From Monodelphis domestica (lineage: Eukaryota; Chordata; Mammalia; Didelphimorphia; Didelphidae): a stretch of DNA of 64,000 bases. Made by a program: the position numbers and the translations under genes. The notes under the pieces are model-generated. The model was not told the DNA's origin and ran no database searches. It saw nothing but the letters and a program-made list of their open reading frames with translations. The stretch covers positions 215,628,953 to 215,692,952 of the forward strand of contig NC_077228.1 in the NCBI RefSeq assembly GCF_027887165.1, in the 5' to 3' direction. This document shows positions 43,561 to 54,165 of the stretch, piece by piece. Position 1 is the stretch's first letter. Every line of letters begins with the position of its first letter.

Positions 43561-43606
43561 TTAGGTTGTTGTTTTTATTTTTGATGAATATTTCCTGCCT
43601 GTTTTT

Positions 43607-44190
43607 CTGTCCCTCCCGAAGACAAGGAAATATTCTATTGTCCCATTCTGATCTGGGTGAAACAACAAAATGAACTTTTATGACCCTGCTAATCCCCAGC
43701 ATATGCACCAAGACCATTTCTAAAATGTTTGTACTCAGCCAAAGCAAAGAGATTTAATCAGCCTCATGGCGAGCATGTTAGATGCCTGGGACACATTGTA
43801 GGAGTGAAAGCTGAATTGTACTTGCAGCCTTTTGTATCCCCCAGTTTCTCCAAAGTACAAAAATAGGAAGGTGAGAGAGAGAGAGACAGCTCAAATTCCT
43901 GGCTCCGACAAATGCATCCAGGGGAGAGAAAGAGAAAAGAATGGGAGAAGGGGGAGGGAAGGGAGGAGGAAGGAACACACATACCTACGTGCATACACAT
44001 ATACGCAGCGAAAGAGAGAAAGGAAGAGAAAAACCAGACTTTTAAGGTCAAAACAATGAGAATAACATGAAAATGCTGCCAGGGAAATTGGAGTAAGATG
44101 GCAATGAGGTTGGCAAAATGACAACCATGCCAACATTTTCTTATTGCCAATATCACTGATATATTGACTTACCAGGAATGCAGTGATGGG
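43607..44190. other. Repeat-free stretch with a purine-rich tract
   Basis: A GA-rich tract at 43870-43975 gives spurious basic open frames. Otherwise nothing recognised. Confidence 0.35.
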
Positions 44191-44193
44191 CTG

Positions 44194-44948
44194 TGTGATG
44201 CTAGAAATTTGTCCAATCCACAATAAAACAACTGAGGCAGAGCTTGAGTTAATAACTTTATTAGAAGGACCTGGCCCCCTCCAACAAATAGGATCTTAGA
44301 CCTTCCTCAAGATCTAAGGTCCTGATCTTTGCCAGAGTCCAGCTTTTATTCTCTTCAATGCCTAGTCCCATCCTTTGGTCAATCTAGGTATCAGTGAGTG
44401 ATCCCAATGGTGGGCTTCATTGGTTTGCTCATAGGTCATGTTGTTACCAAACAGTAGGATGTCACGTAACAATCAGCTCATCTACCCCATTTTGTGCCAA
44501 TTGCCTTATCGTCAAGTCTGCTTCATCAATAGACCCACTTTAATTTCTTGTATTGGCAGTGCAGCTTGCTTAATATGGGTCATAAGAGAAGCAACAATGG
44601 GTAGAAGGGTTTTTCCCCCATATTTAATGTATCATGGGACTTTCCACTGGGGCTTGTGACATCTGTGTGGAGGCTCCTTTCTAGGCATGTGGATTCCCTT
44701 CAAGTCATGTTGACTTAGAAAAAATTTGACATAGACCTCTTGAGGGGAAAGACTTTTTGATAATCATTAAACTATGAACTCTAACTATGACTAGTGATTT
44801 CTTATTACTGTTTGTTAATAAGTAACTGATCACTATCCCTGTGGAATCACATTGAACTAGATGATACTGATTAGGACTAAGCAGGGATAAAGTTATTGAT
44901 GTAAGATGGACAAGGGTCTACTAAAATAGGTAGGGGTTATTTCTCACA
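44194..44948 (-). mobile_element. Solo LTR of an endogenous retrovirus (family C), antisense
   Basis: A fossil LTR of about 755 bp. In minus-strand sense it starts TGTGAGAAATAACCCC and ends TAGCATCACA, with a polyadenylation word CTAATAAAGTTATTAACTC followed by a short U5-like part (CAGTTGTTTTATTGTGGATT). Flanks GCTG and GATG could be a 4-bp TSD with one change. No internal region attached. Confidence 0.65.
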
Positions 44949-44995
44949 GATGATGTCCCCATAGAATGCCCTTCAAAACTCTCAGAAGGAAGATC

Positions 44996-45245
44996 ATATG
45001 GGTCAATGGGGATATGATTGGGGATGTAGACTCTAAATGATCACTCCATTGCAAATATTAATAATATGGAAACAGGTCTGGATCAATGACACATGTAAAA
45101 CCCAGTGGAATTGCTTGTTGGCTATGGGAGGGGGTGGGAAGAGGAGAGGGAAAGAACATGAATCATGTAATCATGGAAAAATATTCTAAAGTAATTAATT
45201 AATTTTTTTCAAAAAATAATAAAAGAAAATAAAATATCAAAAAAA
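44996..45245 (+). repeat. LINE-1 3'UTR with 12-bp TSD
   Basis: 250-bp 5'-truncated insertion: GGTCAATGGGGATATGATTG, TGGAATTGCTTGTTGGCTAT, A-rich tail. The TSD AGAAGGAAGATC is perfect at 44984-44995 and 45246-45257. Confidence 0.95.
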
Positions 45246-45329
45246 AGAAGGAAGATCTGAGGACCATGACCATCATGGCACATGCATGTGGCACATGGCA
45301 TATGGGGGTGGGGGTGGCAAGTATTTTCA

Positions 45330-45775
45330 TTATACACATCAGCATAGTAGAGACTCTGGTGTCTAGACAACATGCACTTAAATTATGTCTGATATTTCTT
45401 ACCTATGTAACTTGGGCAAGTCAATTAACTTCCCTGGATCTCACTTTCTTCACATGTAAAATGAGAGTATTGGGGGGGGGGGCAGCTGGGTGGCTCAGTG
45501 GATTGAGAGCCAGGTCTAGAGACAGGAGGTCCTAGGTTCAAATCTGACCTCAGACACTTGCTAGCTGTATGACCCTGTGCAAGTCACTTGACCCCCATTG
45601 CCTAGCCCTTACCACTTTTCTGCCTTGGAGCCAATACACAGTATTGGCTCCAAGACAGAAGGTAAGGGTTTTAAAAATAAAAGAATAAAATAAAATTAAA
45701 ATAAAATAAAATGAGAGTATTGGACTAGTTGACCTATCTGGTTCTCTCTAGTTCTAGATTGATAATCTTATAACC
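45330..45775 (+). repeat. MIR-type CORE-SINE split by a SINE
   Basis: ACCTATGTAACTTGGGCAAG and CACATGTAAAATGAGAGTAT before; GGACTAGTTGACCTATCTGG after the insertion at 45474-45707. Confidence 0.65.
45474..45707 (+). repeat. WSINE1-like SINE with 16-bp TSD
   Basis: A near-consensus copy starting in a G run and ending in an AAAAT-rich tail. The TSD AAAATGAGAGTATTGG is perfect at 45458-45473 and 45708-45723. A recent insertion. Confidence 0.95.
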
Positions 45776-46034
45776 CTAATCCATAAAACTGACAAAGGAA
45801 TTTGTGTGGATGTGGTCAGACTTTTTCACCATGGACATATACACACACACGAGGAGCAGAGAGGGCTGAGTCTTCCGAGGCTGACCCTCTGGCCTTGGAA
45901 CAACAACACAGCTCTCATCAGGGAAAATTAGACAGGATAAAGGAGACATTTCCAACCATCCTCTCAAATGAAATGATGTGTAGGAGAAAGAAGCTTAAAC
46001 TCTGGGACCATGAGAACAAAGAATGATTTCTTTG
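45776..46034. other. Unassigned
   Basis: No element recognised; contains a short (AC)n near 45841. Confidence 0.3.
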
Positions 46035-46400
46035 GGTAGAAAAAGTATTGAATTTAGAGCCAAGGGATCTGACTCCTGCTTCTGACACTAATAGGTCATT
46101 CCCTGCATCCTGGGCCATCACTAGTTTTCCTGACTTTTGTTTTGCCACTGGACTCCAATGACCCTGACAGAGTGAGGTTGATGTCTTTGTCTGACTTCTC
46201 CTCAATGAAATCCAATTCACTCGCAAGTCAACATGTCACTCTGTGATATCGCTGGCCATCTTCAAAAACAAAGGGTGAACCCCAAGAAGATATGTGTCTT
46301 TGGTCAAGTCACTACTTCATCTCCATGACTCAGTTCCAATAGGCATGTCAAATCAGGTAAATGAACAACTTTGGAAAAATCTCAGAATATTAGAGGTAGA
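46035..46400 (+). repeat. MIR-type fragment interrupted by repeat X
   Basis: AATTTAGAGCCAAGGGATCT and TTCTGACACTAATAGG before; TGTGTCTTTGGTCAAGTCAC and GACTCAGTTCCAATAGGCAT after. Confidence 0.55.
46105..46278 (-). repeat. Dispersed repeat 'X' copy 3, antisense and short
   Basis: The plus strand is the complement of the X 5' part: TTGTCTGACTTCTCCTCAAT, GAAATCCAATTCACTCGCAA, CTGGCCATCTTCAAAAACAA. It places the X left end near TTCAAAAACAAAGGG (complement). Confidence 0.55.
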
Positions 46401-46497
46401 TAACAGAGACAATAAAATGTCAGGATGTACTTGGAGTGATTGCCTTCTAACTGGGGAAACTCTTGCCAGTCAAGGATCAAAAAACTTACAGAGAAGG

Positions 46498-46742
46498 GAT
46501 GGCCAGATTGCTCAGTGATTAAGGACTAGACCTAGAGATGGGAGATCCTAGTTTCAAATATGGCTTCAGACACTTAGCTGTATGACTCTGGGCAAAAAGG
46601 TATGACTTACCTTTGTTTGCCTCAGTTTCCCCATCTGTAAAATGATCTAGAGGAGGAAATGGCAAACCACTCCATTGTCTTTGCCAAGAAAACCACAAAT
46701 GGGGTCATGGAGTGTCAGACACAACTACAAAACAGTTAACTA
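46498..46742 (+). repeat. Mar1-type CORE-SINE
   Basis: GATTGCTCAGTGATTAAGGA, TTGTTTGCCTCAGTTTCCCC, GGCAAACCACTCCATTGTCT, GAGTGTCAGACACAACTAC. Confidence 0.85.
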
Positions 46743-46889
46743 CTGAAGTTAAAGACATTGGCAAAGAATTTATGAACTGATCTAAATTTTGAGTGAGGGT
46801 GTTGATGAGGAAGGAAGCAGAGGGGTGGGAAGCTGCCAAGTTGAGGCTCATCTAGTATTATTCATTATGAATTCCCTAGTATTGTAAGG

Positions 46890-47145
46890 AAATCATTTTG
46901 TTGTTTAGTCATGTCTGAATTCTTAATGACTCCTTTTGGAATTTTCTTGACAAAGATATTGGAATGGTTTGTCATTTCTTTCTCCAGCTCATTTTATAGA
47001 TTAAGAAACGGAAACAAACAGGTTTAAGTGACTTTCCCAGAGTCAACAGAGCCAGTAAGTATCTGAGGTAGGATTTGAACCCAAGTCTTCCTGACTCTTG
47101 GCCCAGTGATCTGTTCACTGCACCACCTAAGCTACCCCGTAAGAA
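46890..47145 (-). repeat. Mar1-type CORE-SINE, antisense
   Basis: GTTGTTTAGTCATGTCTGAA, TTTCTTTCTCCAGCTCATTT, GGATTTGAACCCAAGTCTTC, CACTGCACCACCTAAGCTAC. Confidence 0.85.
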
Positions 47146-47412
47146 ACCATAGGCGGGGTTTTTTTCCCCTTTGTTTTCTCTTTCTATTCTTAGACTAACT
47201 AGCTGGTCAGTTTTCTAATGTTTTTCCTGAACAAATCTCTGGACTCACTCTTACAACCCTTTCTTGAACTTGCAGAATGTGTTTCTAGAAGTAGCTGCTA
47301 CTACTACTACTTTTAGAATTTTAAGTAACCCTGAAGGAATGAAGAGGGGATCTAGTACTATCAGTCATTAATCCCTCCCCAACATCACTTAGCTAATTAA
47401 CTTCATTTACTT
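47146..47412. other. No clear element
   Basis: Pyrimidine-rich start and a short (CTA)n at about 47295-47308. Confidence 0.3.
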
Positions 47413-47430
47413 AGAAAGTATAGCAAGAAT

Positions 47431-47590
47431 GATGGCGCATGTATAATCTATATCATATTGCCTGCCATCTTGGGAGGTGAGAGAGGAAAGAAGAGGGAAG
47501 GAGGAAGAGAGCATGGATTGCAAAATGTCAGAAAACAATTATTAAAAATTGTATCTACATTTAATTTGGAAAAAAAGTATAAGAAAAAAA
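47431..47590 (+). repeat. Short LINE-1 3' tail with 18-bp TSD
   Basis: 160-bp insertion: TGTATAATCTATATCATATT, GCCTGCCATCTTGGGAGGTG, A-rich tail. The TSD AGAAAGTATAGCAAGAAT (47413-47430) and AGAAAGTATAGTAAGAAT (47591-47608) differ by one base. Confidence 0.9.
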
Positions 47591-47608
47591 AAGAAAGTAT
47601 AGTAAGAA

Positions 47609-47880
47609 TCAAAGTTCAACAACCTGCCAAATCAAGAGCACGCTCAGTTTTACCACCTTGGTGCCTAAGAAGAAGGGAGTCAAAATGAGAGTTACAAAAC
47701 ATGCCCCCAAACAAGTTCACCTCTGGATGTGGCATAGCCAGTGGACTTATAAGACACACTGTCTTTACTGCCTGACTGATTAATTGCTAGACTGAATCAG
47801 ATGGGTTGAATCTCTGGGCTAGCTACTCTCTTCATTCAGCTACTGCTGCCACCAGCTCTGACTACTGAAGAAATTTTGGG
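47609..47880. other. No clear element
   Basis: Nothing recognised. Confidence 0.3.
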
Positions 47881-47884
47881 GTGT

Positions 47885-48115
47885 TTTTTTTAAACCCTTA
47901 CTTTCTGTCTTATCTATTCGAAGTATCTATTCTTATCTATTTGGAATATCAATTGTATCAGTTCTAAGACAGAAGAGTGTTAAGGGCTAGGCAATTAGGG
48001 TTAAGTGACTTGCACAGGGTCATACAGCTAAGACGTGTCTGAGGTGAGATTTGAACCCCAGACCTCCCATCTCCAGGTCTGATTCTCTATCCACTGAGGC
48101 ACCTATCTTTTGACC
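47885..48115 (-). repeat. WSINE1-like SINE, antisense, with a small internal duplication
   Basis: AAACCCTTACTTTCTGTCTT, AGGGTTAAGTGACTTGCACA, ACCTCCCATCTCCAGGTCTG. The words TCTTATCTATT recur twice near 47905-47942, lengthening this copy. Confidence 0.85.
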
Positions 48116-48261
48116 TTTCCAAATCTCACAAGGTCATTACCTGGTCTGTCCTATCTTCAATTCTTTTTTAGTTAAGATCAAGAAAGAATGAAACACCATA
48201 GATTCAGAAGTCACAGGATTTCAACATTCATGTGTTAACCAAGTGGTGGAGATAATTAGTT

Positions 48262-48474
48262 CAGTGATGGTGAACCTTTTAGAGATAGAGTGTCCAAACT
48301 GCAACCCTCATGCTGTATAGGAGCTATCCCCTCACCCCAGACAGGGAAGGGAGGAAGCTCTCCCATTGGGCTGCTAGGTAGAGGGGCAGGTGAAGTGAGA
48401 TATGTCCTCAGTAACATAGAGAGGGGGAGGAGAGCAGCCTTCCCTGACTTGCGTGCCATAGGTTCTCCAACATG
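48262..48474. mobile_element. Short hAT-type MITE, relative of 30154-30543
   Basis: TIRs CAGTGATGGTGAACCTTTT and CATGTTGGAGAACCTATGG (right end in reverse complement). The inside shares GACAGGG, GGGTGAAGTGA-like and GGCATGCCA-type words with the 30.2-kb element. No clean 8-bp TSD; the flanks share TAGTT at an offset. Confidence 0.65.
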
Positions 48475-48900
48475 TAGTTAACCCAACAGGGGAGATAAGG
48501 GAATCAATGGCTACTGGCAAGTCACCATCACTTCTAATATAGCTACTTCTCCCCAATATGGTAGCTATATCCATTCTTGCCTAATTTATTATTAAAAGAC
48601 TAAGATTTTGTTTGTTCAAGTCTTTTGTGTATACATACAATTCTGAATCATCAGCCAGTTAAAGACTTTCCATCACCACAAAGTAAACTAACAGAAGGCA
48701 GTTAAGGAATACTTGAGAAAACTCATTTGAGGAGGGAAAGGTCCCCTCCATCAACATCAACAAGCATGCTCCCCAATTTCCAGATGAATTCTCATAAGCA
48801 AAGAATAATGCATATGACTTAAGGACTGGGTCCTGATTTACCAATCCTCCCATTAGACTTTTTCCCCAAGCTTTTATCTTCCATCTTATAATCAATAGCA
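48475..48900. other. Unassigned
   Basis: No element recognised. Confidence 0.3.
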
Positions 48901-48901
48901 T

Positions 48902-49068
48902 ATTTTAGTTACAAGGCAGAAGAGCAGGAAAGACTAGACAATGGGGGTTAAGTGACTTGCCTAGGATCACCCAACTAGGAAGTATCTGAGACCAGATTTG
49001 AACCCAGGACCTCCTGTCTCTAGGCCTGGCTCAATCCACTGAGCCATTTTGTTGCTCCCCTTAGTGTT
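48902..49068 (-). repeat. WSINE1-like SINE, antisense
   Basis: TACAAGGCAGAAGAGCAGGA, GGGGGTTAAGTGACTTGCCT, CCAGATTTGAACCCAGGACC, CTCAATCCACTGAGCCA. The tail part is missing. Confidence 0.85.
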
Positions 49069-49975
49069 AGTCTCTGAGGTCACTTTAAACATGATTTGGA
49101 TGCTCAAGTACTGATATCTTTTATATCACTGAATCTATGATGGTATATGAGCAATATGTATGTTGTATTACTTGCACTCTGTTGTCTACAATGCAACCAG
49201 AGCCCACACAGTTATAGCAACCCCTCTAGTCTATCCCTGCTCCCCTTCCACTTAGGAAATAGTTCCCCTGGGAAATGACTATCCCAGGATCAAGGTATTC
49301 TGTGGCTCTGTAACACTAAAACAAGATTTATTCGGGTTCTCCATTAAGTGCTGTGCTCCATTTTGTTTTCTCAAGAATTTCCTAAAGGAAATTCCTCACC
49401 CATACTGACCCATTTTGGATCTGGTTTTCTTGTGAGTCTCCTCAGAGGTCAGGACAGTTCAGATTTGTATTTATTCATTTAAGATATTTTTAATTACAAT
49501 GAGCAGGGTGATTGGGACCTCTGGGTAGAGAGGCTTGCAGCTGCAAATATTTATCAGTAATGTTAGTATTTTCATTACTGATAATCCTGGCAAATGAGAA
49601 ACTGTAATCCCGAGGATTTATTTTACTAATTGAAAAAGTATTAGAAACCAAACAGAGCAAGAGACCCAGCTACCCTAGGACTGCTCCTCTGATATCAAGG
49701 ATGCTTTGTGTCACCTTCAATATGTCTTTCCCATTTGTCTGAAGTGAAGGCCAATTCAGGCCAACAAAGTCATCAAGAGAGCAAAATGGACTTTGTTTTC
49801 TGACAAACAGGAAAGCAAGATGAGAAGGGTCTTTGGGATACAATTGAGTGAAGAGGCTAGGAAAAGTAGGGCAGCTGCATTAGGCACATCCCATGAGAAG
49901 TGAAGAGCATTCCTCTCCAAGTTGCCTCCCAGTGATTCTATCCAAAGTATCAAGGCTTAGCTGGGAGAGAAAAAG
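49069..49975. other. Longest repeat-poor block of the right half
   Basis: About 900 bp in which I recognise no repeat. 49440-49670 is AT-rich with POU/homeodomain-like words (TTTATTCATTTAAG, TTTTTAATTACAATGAG, TTTTACTAATTG) and contains a perfect 12-bp inverted repeat. A candidate conserved non-coding element by composition only. Confidence 0.35.
49551..49584. other. Perfect 12-bp inverted repeat, 10-nt loop
   Basis: TTATCAGTAATG (49551-49562), loop TTAGTATTTT, CATTACTGATAA (49573-49584). The half site TTATCAGTAATG carries GATA-complement and TAAT words. Confidence 0.9.
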
Positions 49976-49979
49976 GCAG

Positions 49980-50235
49980 GATTAATAATGATAAGAACAA
50001 CATTTGTATAGTGCTTTAAGATATACAAAGAACTTTATAAATATTATCTCACTGATCCTCAACAACCACCTTGGGAGGTAGATGCTATTATTTTCATATT
50101 ACAGATGAGGAAACTGAGAGTCAATGAAGTTAAAGGATTTGTTCAGTCAAATAGCTAGTTAGTATCCGAGGCTGGATTTGAACTCAGAACTTCCTGCCTC
50201 CAGTGTTCTATCCACTTTACCAGCAAGCCACCCAC
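49980..50235 (-). repeat. CORE-SINE (MIR/THER1 type), antisense
   Basis: ACAAAGAACTTTATAAATAT, ACCACCTTGGGAGGTAGATG, ATTACAGATGAGGAAACTGA, GGATTTGAACTCAGAACTTC. Well-preserved full-length copy. Confidence 0.8.
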
Positions 50236-50755
50236 CATAGTTGTCCTTCCCACTCAAAGAATACCAAAGTGACATCACCGATGATGACTTTTGATTCACA
50301 TATAAATTGGATTTAAGCAAGGCAGAATTGCACAAAGCCATCAGCCTCACTCATCCAGGGTCATCACAGTCGGGTGGCAAGACAAAAGTCAGGATGACTG
50401 GTGATGACCCAGGATACAAGGATGACCTTGGCTTCTTTGATGTCTAACCAAGCTCCTCAGCACCTGCTTCCAACACTTTCATGGTCATTAAAACAAATTG
50501 TTCTCATCTACCCCTTCCACTGGGGGAAATTTTCACATACCTGGGGTAGACGACCCTCTAACTTGCTGATCAGTTTGAGGTCTGTTAGTTTCCTTCAGCC
50601 TTGCTTATTCTTCTGCTGAAATGGTTTACTGAGGTGTGGCCACTGTGTATGCTACAACTTCTTGGAGTCACAGGTGAGATCTTGGCAGTAAGTAGGCACC
50701 AGAAGAGGAAAGCAGCCCTGAAGGGGGGTTAGCAAGCCTCACACCAGTGGTACTC
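50236..50755 (+). repeat. Dispersed repeat 'X' copy 4
   Basis: GCACAAAGCCATCAGCCTCA, AAGACAAAAGTCAGGATGAC, TGACCTTGGCTTCTTTGATG, TTCTTGGAGTCACAGGTGAG. The best-preserved copy. Confidence 0.7.
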
Positions 50756-50792
50756 ATCTTCCCTGAACAGCCTGTGCACCTCCATATGCCAT

Positions 50793-50828
50793 GAATGAAT
50801 GAATGAATGAATGAATGAATGAATGAAA
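50793..50828. repeat. (GAAT)n microsatellite
   Basis: Nine GAAT units. Confidence 0.95.
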
Positions 50829-51165
50829 AAGTGAATAAAAATGTATTAAGCTCTCACTATGAGGACACAATACAAAAGGAAGACAATGACCCCAGGTGGG
50901 TACAGAAGACATAGAGGCTGAATCAAATGGCTACTTCCTCTAATATTCTCCATTCTAAGTTGCTATTGTGTGGAGGAGGATGTAGCAATAGTGTATACAT
51001 TATATATCCCAGCTCGATTCAGAACTGAGATTTATCACTCAGTTCCTATACCCAGAATGAGAGAGGCTCAGTTGAACTATTGAAGAATTGTCCAGTTGAA
51101 GAGCCCACAGCAGCTTACTATAGAGGGGACCTCTCTCAGGATCCAAGGATTGGAACTCTCAGACT
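50829..51165. other. No clear element
   Basis: Nothing recognised. Confidence 0.3.
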
Positions 51166-51167
51166 TT

Positions 51168-51350
51168 TTTTTAACCCTTACCTTCCGTCTTAGAATCAAT
51201 ACTGTGTATTGGTTCCAAGGCAGAAGAGAGACAAGGGCTAGGCAAGTGACTTGCCCAGGATCACAAAGCTACAAAGGGTCTGAGGCCAGATTTGAACCCA
51301 AGACCTCCCATCTCTAGTCCTGGCTCTCAATCCAATCTCCAGCTGCCCCC
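51168..51350 (-). repeat. WSINE1-like SINE, antisense
   Basis: AACCCTTACCTTCCGTCTTA, AAGTGACTTGCCCAGGATCA, CCAGATTTGAACCCAAGACC. The flank word CAGACTTTT on both sides suggests a 9-bp TSD. Confidence 0.85.
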
Positions 51351-51559
51351 TCCCAGACTTTTATTTTTTATTAGTATTCGTAGATCTTACTTCTAGAACC
51401 TTCTGCCACCCCATCCTTTTTTCTCCCCTAGCACTGCTAATGTTAGAAGGAAGAAATATATTTAGAAGGTAATAATACTAGAAGGAAGAAATATATTCAG
51501 GTAGTTATATTTAAAATAATTTTACAAAGTTTATTCTTCCTGCAAAAGCCATTTAGGGA
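51351..51559. other. Unassigned, with an 18-bp direct repeat
   Basis: AGAAGGAAGAAATATATT occurs at about 51445-51462 and 51481-51498. Confidence 0.4.
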
Positions 51560-51734
51560 TATATGAGGCAATGTGGTATAGTCTGACTGGGCATTTTAGT
51601 CCTGGATCCAGTTCAAAGTAACTATCTGACCCTGGGTAAGTAACTTCCCTTCCCCTGGTCTTTTATCCTCTTTAAAATGAACTATCTGAGTTAGAAGGCC
51701 CTTTCCAGTTCCTAAATCCTGTGATCCTATTCCA
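51560..51734 (+). repeat. MIR-type CORE-SINE
   Basis: GAGGCAATGTGGTATAGTCT, ACTATCTGACCCTGGGTAAG, GAAGGCCCTTTCCAGTTCCT. Confidence 0.65.
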
Positions 51735-51938
51735 TTTTTTTAAATTCTTACCTTCCATCTTAGAATCAATTCTGTGTATTGGTTCCAAGGCAGAGGAGTG
51801 GTAAGGGCTAGGCAATGGGGGATAAGTAACTTGCCCAGGGTCACACAAATAGGAAGTTTCTGAGGCTAGATTTCAACCCAAGATCTCATTTCTTCAGGCT
51901 GGGATCTCTATTCACTGACCCACCTACCTGCCCCTCTG
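51735..51938 (-). repeat. WSINE1-like SINE, antisense
   Basis: AATTCTTACCTTCCATCTTA, GGGATAAGTAACTTGCCCAG, TCTATTCACTGACCCACCTA. Confidence 0.85.
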
Positions 51939-52790
51939 TTATTCTATTCTGATACTAGCATGAGGTATCTACACCCTCTGTATCAATTCAAATCTTTCAT
52001 ATAGGCATGAAGACCTCTACTCATATGATAAAATGATTTATTCATGCCAACCTGCTCTCATGCTGGGAGGTCTGAATTCCCAGAAAAAGACCAATACCAC
52101 ATCATTACATCCATATTCTCTCAGGATCCTGAGTCCCTTGACTCATCATTTTAGCTTTTGAACCCCCATTGGTGTGCTTATATTTATACATATCAGCCAC
52201 TCACAAGGATGTCATTTTAAGAACTTAAACAAAATCATTCCCTTAGAAAAAGAGCTAAAAAGTGATAATAGCATCATAGTTGTTCATATATTAAAGCAAA
52301 TGTAGTAATGGCAAATCCATTACAGTCTACACTTAAACCTGGGTCATATTCCTCCCAAATATACTTCATATATATGGAGGAGAGTGGACAGATAGAAACT
52401 TGGCAGAGATACAAATGAGGGAGGAAAACTGATGTGTCTGAGGGAAATTCACAACTCTGAAACACGGACTTTGATTGGTCATTGGTTCTTTTGGGAACGT
52501 CTGCATCACATGAATGAAGCTGCTTCTCTGGTAAATGTTTATCTGCTGATCTTTCTTCTGGAGAAATCTTCTTTTCTTTTCTTGAACCAATGCAACATTT
52601 ACACACAACTTACAACCACCCTTTAAAAGGCATTGAGAAAAAGAGTTATACCACCAAATAGCTCCTTTTAAACCAGAGAACAACCAAAAAAGAAAAAATC
52701 CTGGCAAATTAGTGGTAGAAAAATCTGTGATGAAAGAAAGAATTGGAGTCTGAGGTATGAGAAGTTGGGTATGAAGACTTATAGAATCTT
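51939..52790. other. Repeat-poor stretch with overlapping open frames
   Basis: No repeat recognised. Two minus-strand frames of about 110 codons (52274-52606, 52366-52707) overlap in different frames and neither shows a family signature, so I do not call a gene. Confidence 0.3.
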
Positions 52791-52899
52791 TAAATTTTAG
52801 AGCTAGGAGGAACCTTAAAGATCATTTAGCTGTCAGTCAATCTTGAACGAATGTTGGTATTTCCCATTTCTACATTCATCTGAGAAGTGACATAACAAT

Positions 52900-53370
52900 A
52901 CATAATGGAAAGAGTATTTAGCCCTGAAGTCAGTAGAAATCTGAGTATGGATTCTAGCTCTGGCATTTAAACACATTTAGGTAATATTAGGCAGTTCTCA
53001 CCTCTCTGAGCATGAGGATTTCTCTTCTGCAAAAGGAGGTGGTACAATGCCTGAAGTCAGGAAGATCTAACTTCCTGAGTTCAAATCTGGTCTCAGATAT
53101 TTACTAGCTACATGACCCTAGGCGAGTCACTTAATTCTGTTCACCTCATCTATAAAGTGAACTGGAGTGGGAAATGGCAAACCATTCCAGTATCTTTGCC
53201 AAGAAAACCCCAAATTGAGTCACAAAGAGTCAGACTGACTGAAATAACTGAAAAACAACAATCCCCATATCATAGGGATATTCTGATGAAAGTCCTTTAT
53301 AAACCTCAATATGATAAACTGGTAAACAAAGTACTTTATAAACCTTAATATGAATGTGAATTATCAGTAT
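52900..53370 (+). repeat. MIR-type CORE-SINE interrupted by Mar1
   Basis: Head and CORE at 52900-53035; tail-like words TCCTTTATAAACCTCAATAT at 53266-53370, where ACTTTATAAACCTTAATATG repeats the phrase once more. A Mar1 sits between. Confidence 0.55.
53036..53265 (+). repeat. Mar1-type CORE-SINE
   Basis: GAGGTGGTACAATGCCTGAA, GCAAACCATTCCAGTATCTT, GAGTCAGACTGACTGAAATA. Confidence 0.85.
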
Positions 53371-53384
53371 TAATTCATTGACAA

Positions 53385-53520
53385 CTAGCATCAGATAGTG
53401 GATCTAGGCTAAACCTCAGGTTTAGATCAATCTGGGTTCAAATATTATCTCTGATATATATTATCTGTATGAACACAGGCAAATCACTTAACTTCTCAGT
53501 GTCTCAAATGAAGGCAGTTT
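53385..53520 (+). repeat. MIR-type fragment
   Basis: AATCTGGGTTCAAATATTAT, ATGAACACAGGCAAATCACT, TAACTTCTCAGTGTCTC. Confidence 0.6.
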
Positions 53521-53594
53521 CCATGCTGGAAGTTCCCCCCCTAATGAAATCACAGCCAGATTGCCCATTTCTTTTTACCAAAAAAACAAAATTC

Positions 53595-53800
53595 AACATG
53601 TTTATTGAATGCTTACTGTGTACAAGGGATTCTACTGATCACTGGGGACAATAAATGTAACACTGCCCCAGCCTTCAAGGAGCTTATACTCTAGCTCATT
53701 TCTTTTCTTCTGACATTAGGACTCCTACTTTCTAACATTTAGCTGTTTAATGAATTCAATAGACATTTATTAAATTCTTGCTTTGTACAAAGCGGTCTCT
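53595..53800 (+). repeat. Ancient repeat 'E' fragments
   Basis: TTTATTGAATGCTTACTGTG, CTGATCACTGGGGACAATAA, TTCAAGGAGCTTATACTCTA; a second start at about 53745 (ATAGACATTTATTAAATTCT). Confidence 0.5.
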
Positions 53801-53944
53801 ACAACTGGTGAATGGCTTCTGCTTACCTTATATCTGACCTTATATCAATTGACTGACCTTATATCTTTCATCCTACTCATCAGAGTCCAAGCATATCTCC
53901 CAAAAGGCAGTAGGTGGTTATGATGATTCATCTTTAAAGCCCCA
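53801..53944. other. Short unassigned gap
   Basis: Contains a small direct repeat of GACCTTATATC words. Confidence 0.3.
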
Positions 53945-54165
53945 CCTCAAGAGTCAGCTAAATGGCTCAGTGGAGTGAGCCAGGTCTAGAGAGAGGAGGT
54001 CCTAGATTCAAATCTGACTTCAGACACTTTCTACCAATGTAATCCTAGACACGTCGCTTTGTACCCATTGCTTAGCTCTTACGACCCTTTTACCTTGTAA
54101 CCAGTACAGTATTGATTCTCTAAGATGTAAGGTAAAGATTTCAATAAATAAATAAAGTCTCCCCT
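53945..54165 (+). repeat. WSINE1-like SINE
   Basis: GTCAGCTAAATGGCTCAGTG, AGATTCAAATCTGACTTCAG, tail ending AATAAATAAATAAAG. Confidence 0.85.

Noticed and set aside
49551-49584. 12-bp inverted repeat as a transcription terminator hairpin
   Set aside because: Rho-independent terminators are bacterial. The arms are AT-rich and there is no adjacent gene.
52274-52707. Two overlapping minus-strand frames of about 110 codons as a small gene
   Set aside because: Different frames, no signal, domain or splice pattern. Length is near what chance allows in this composition.
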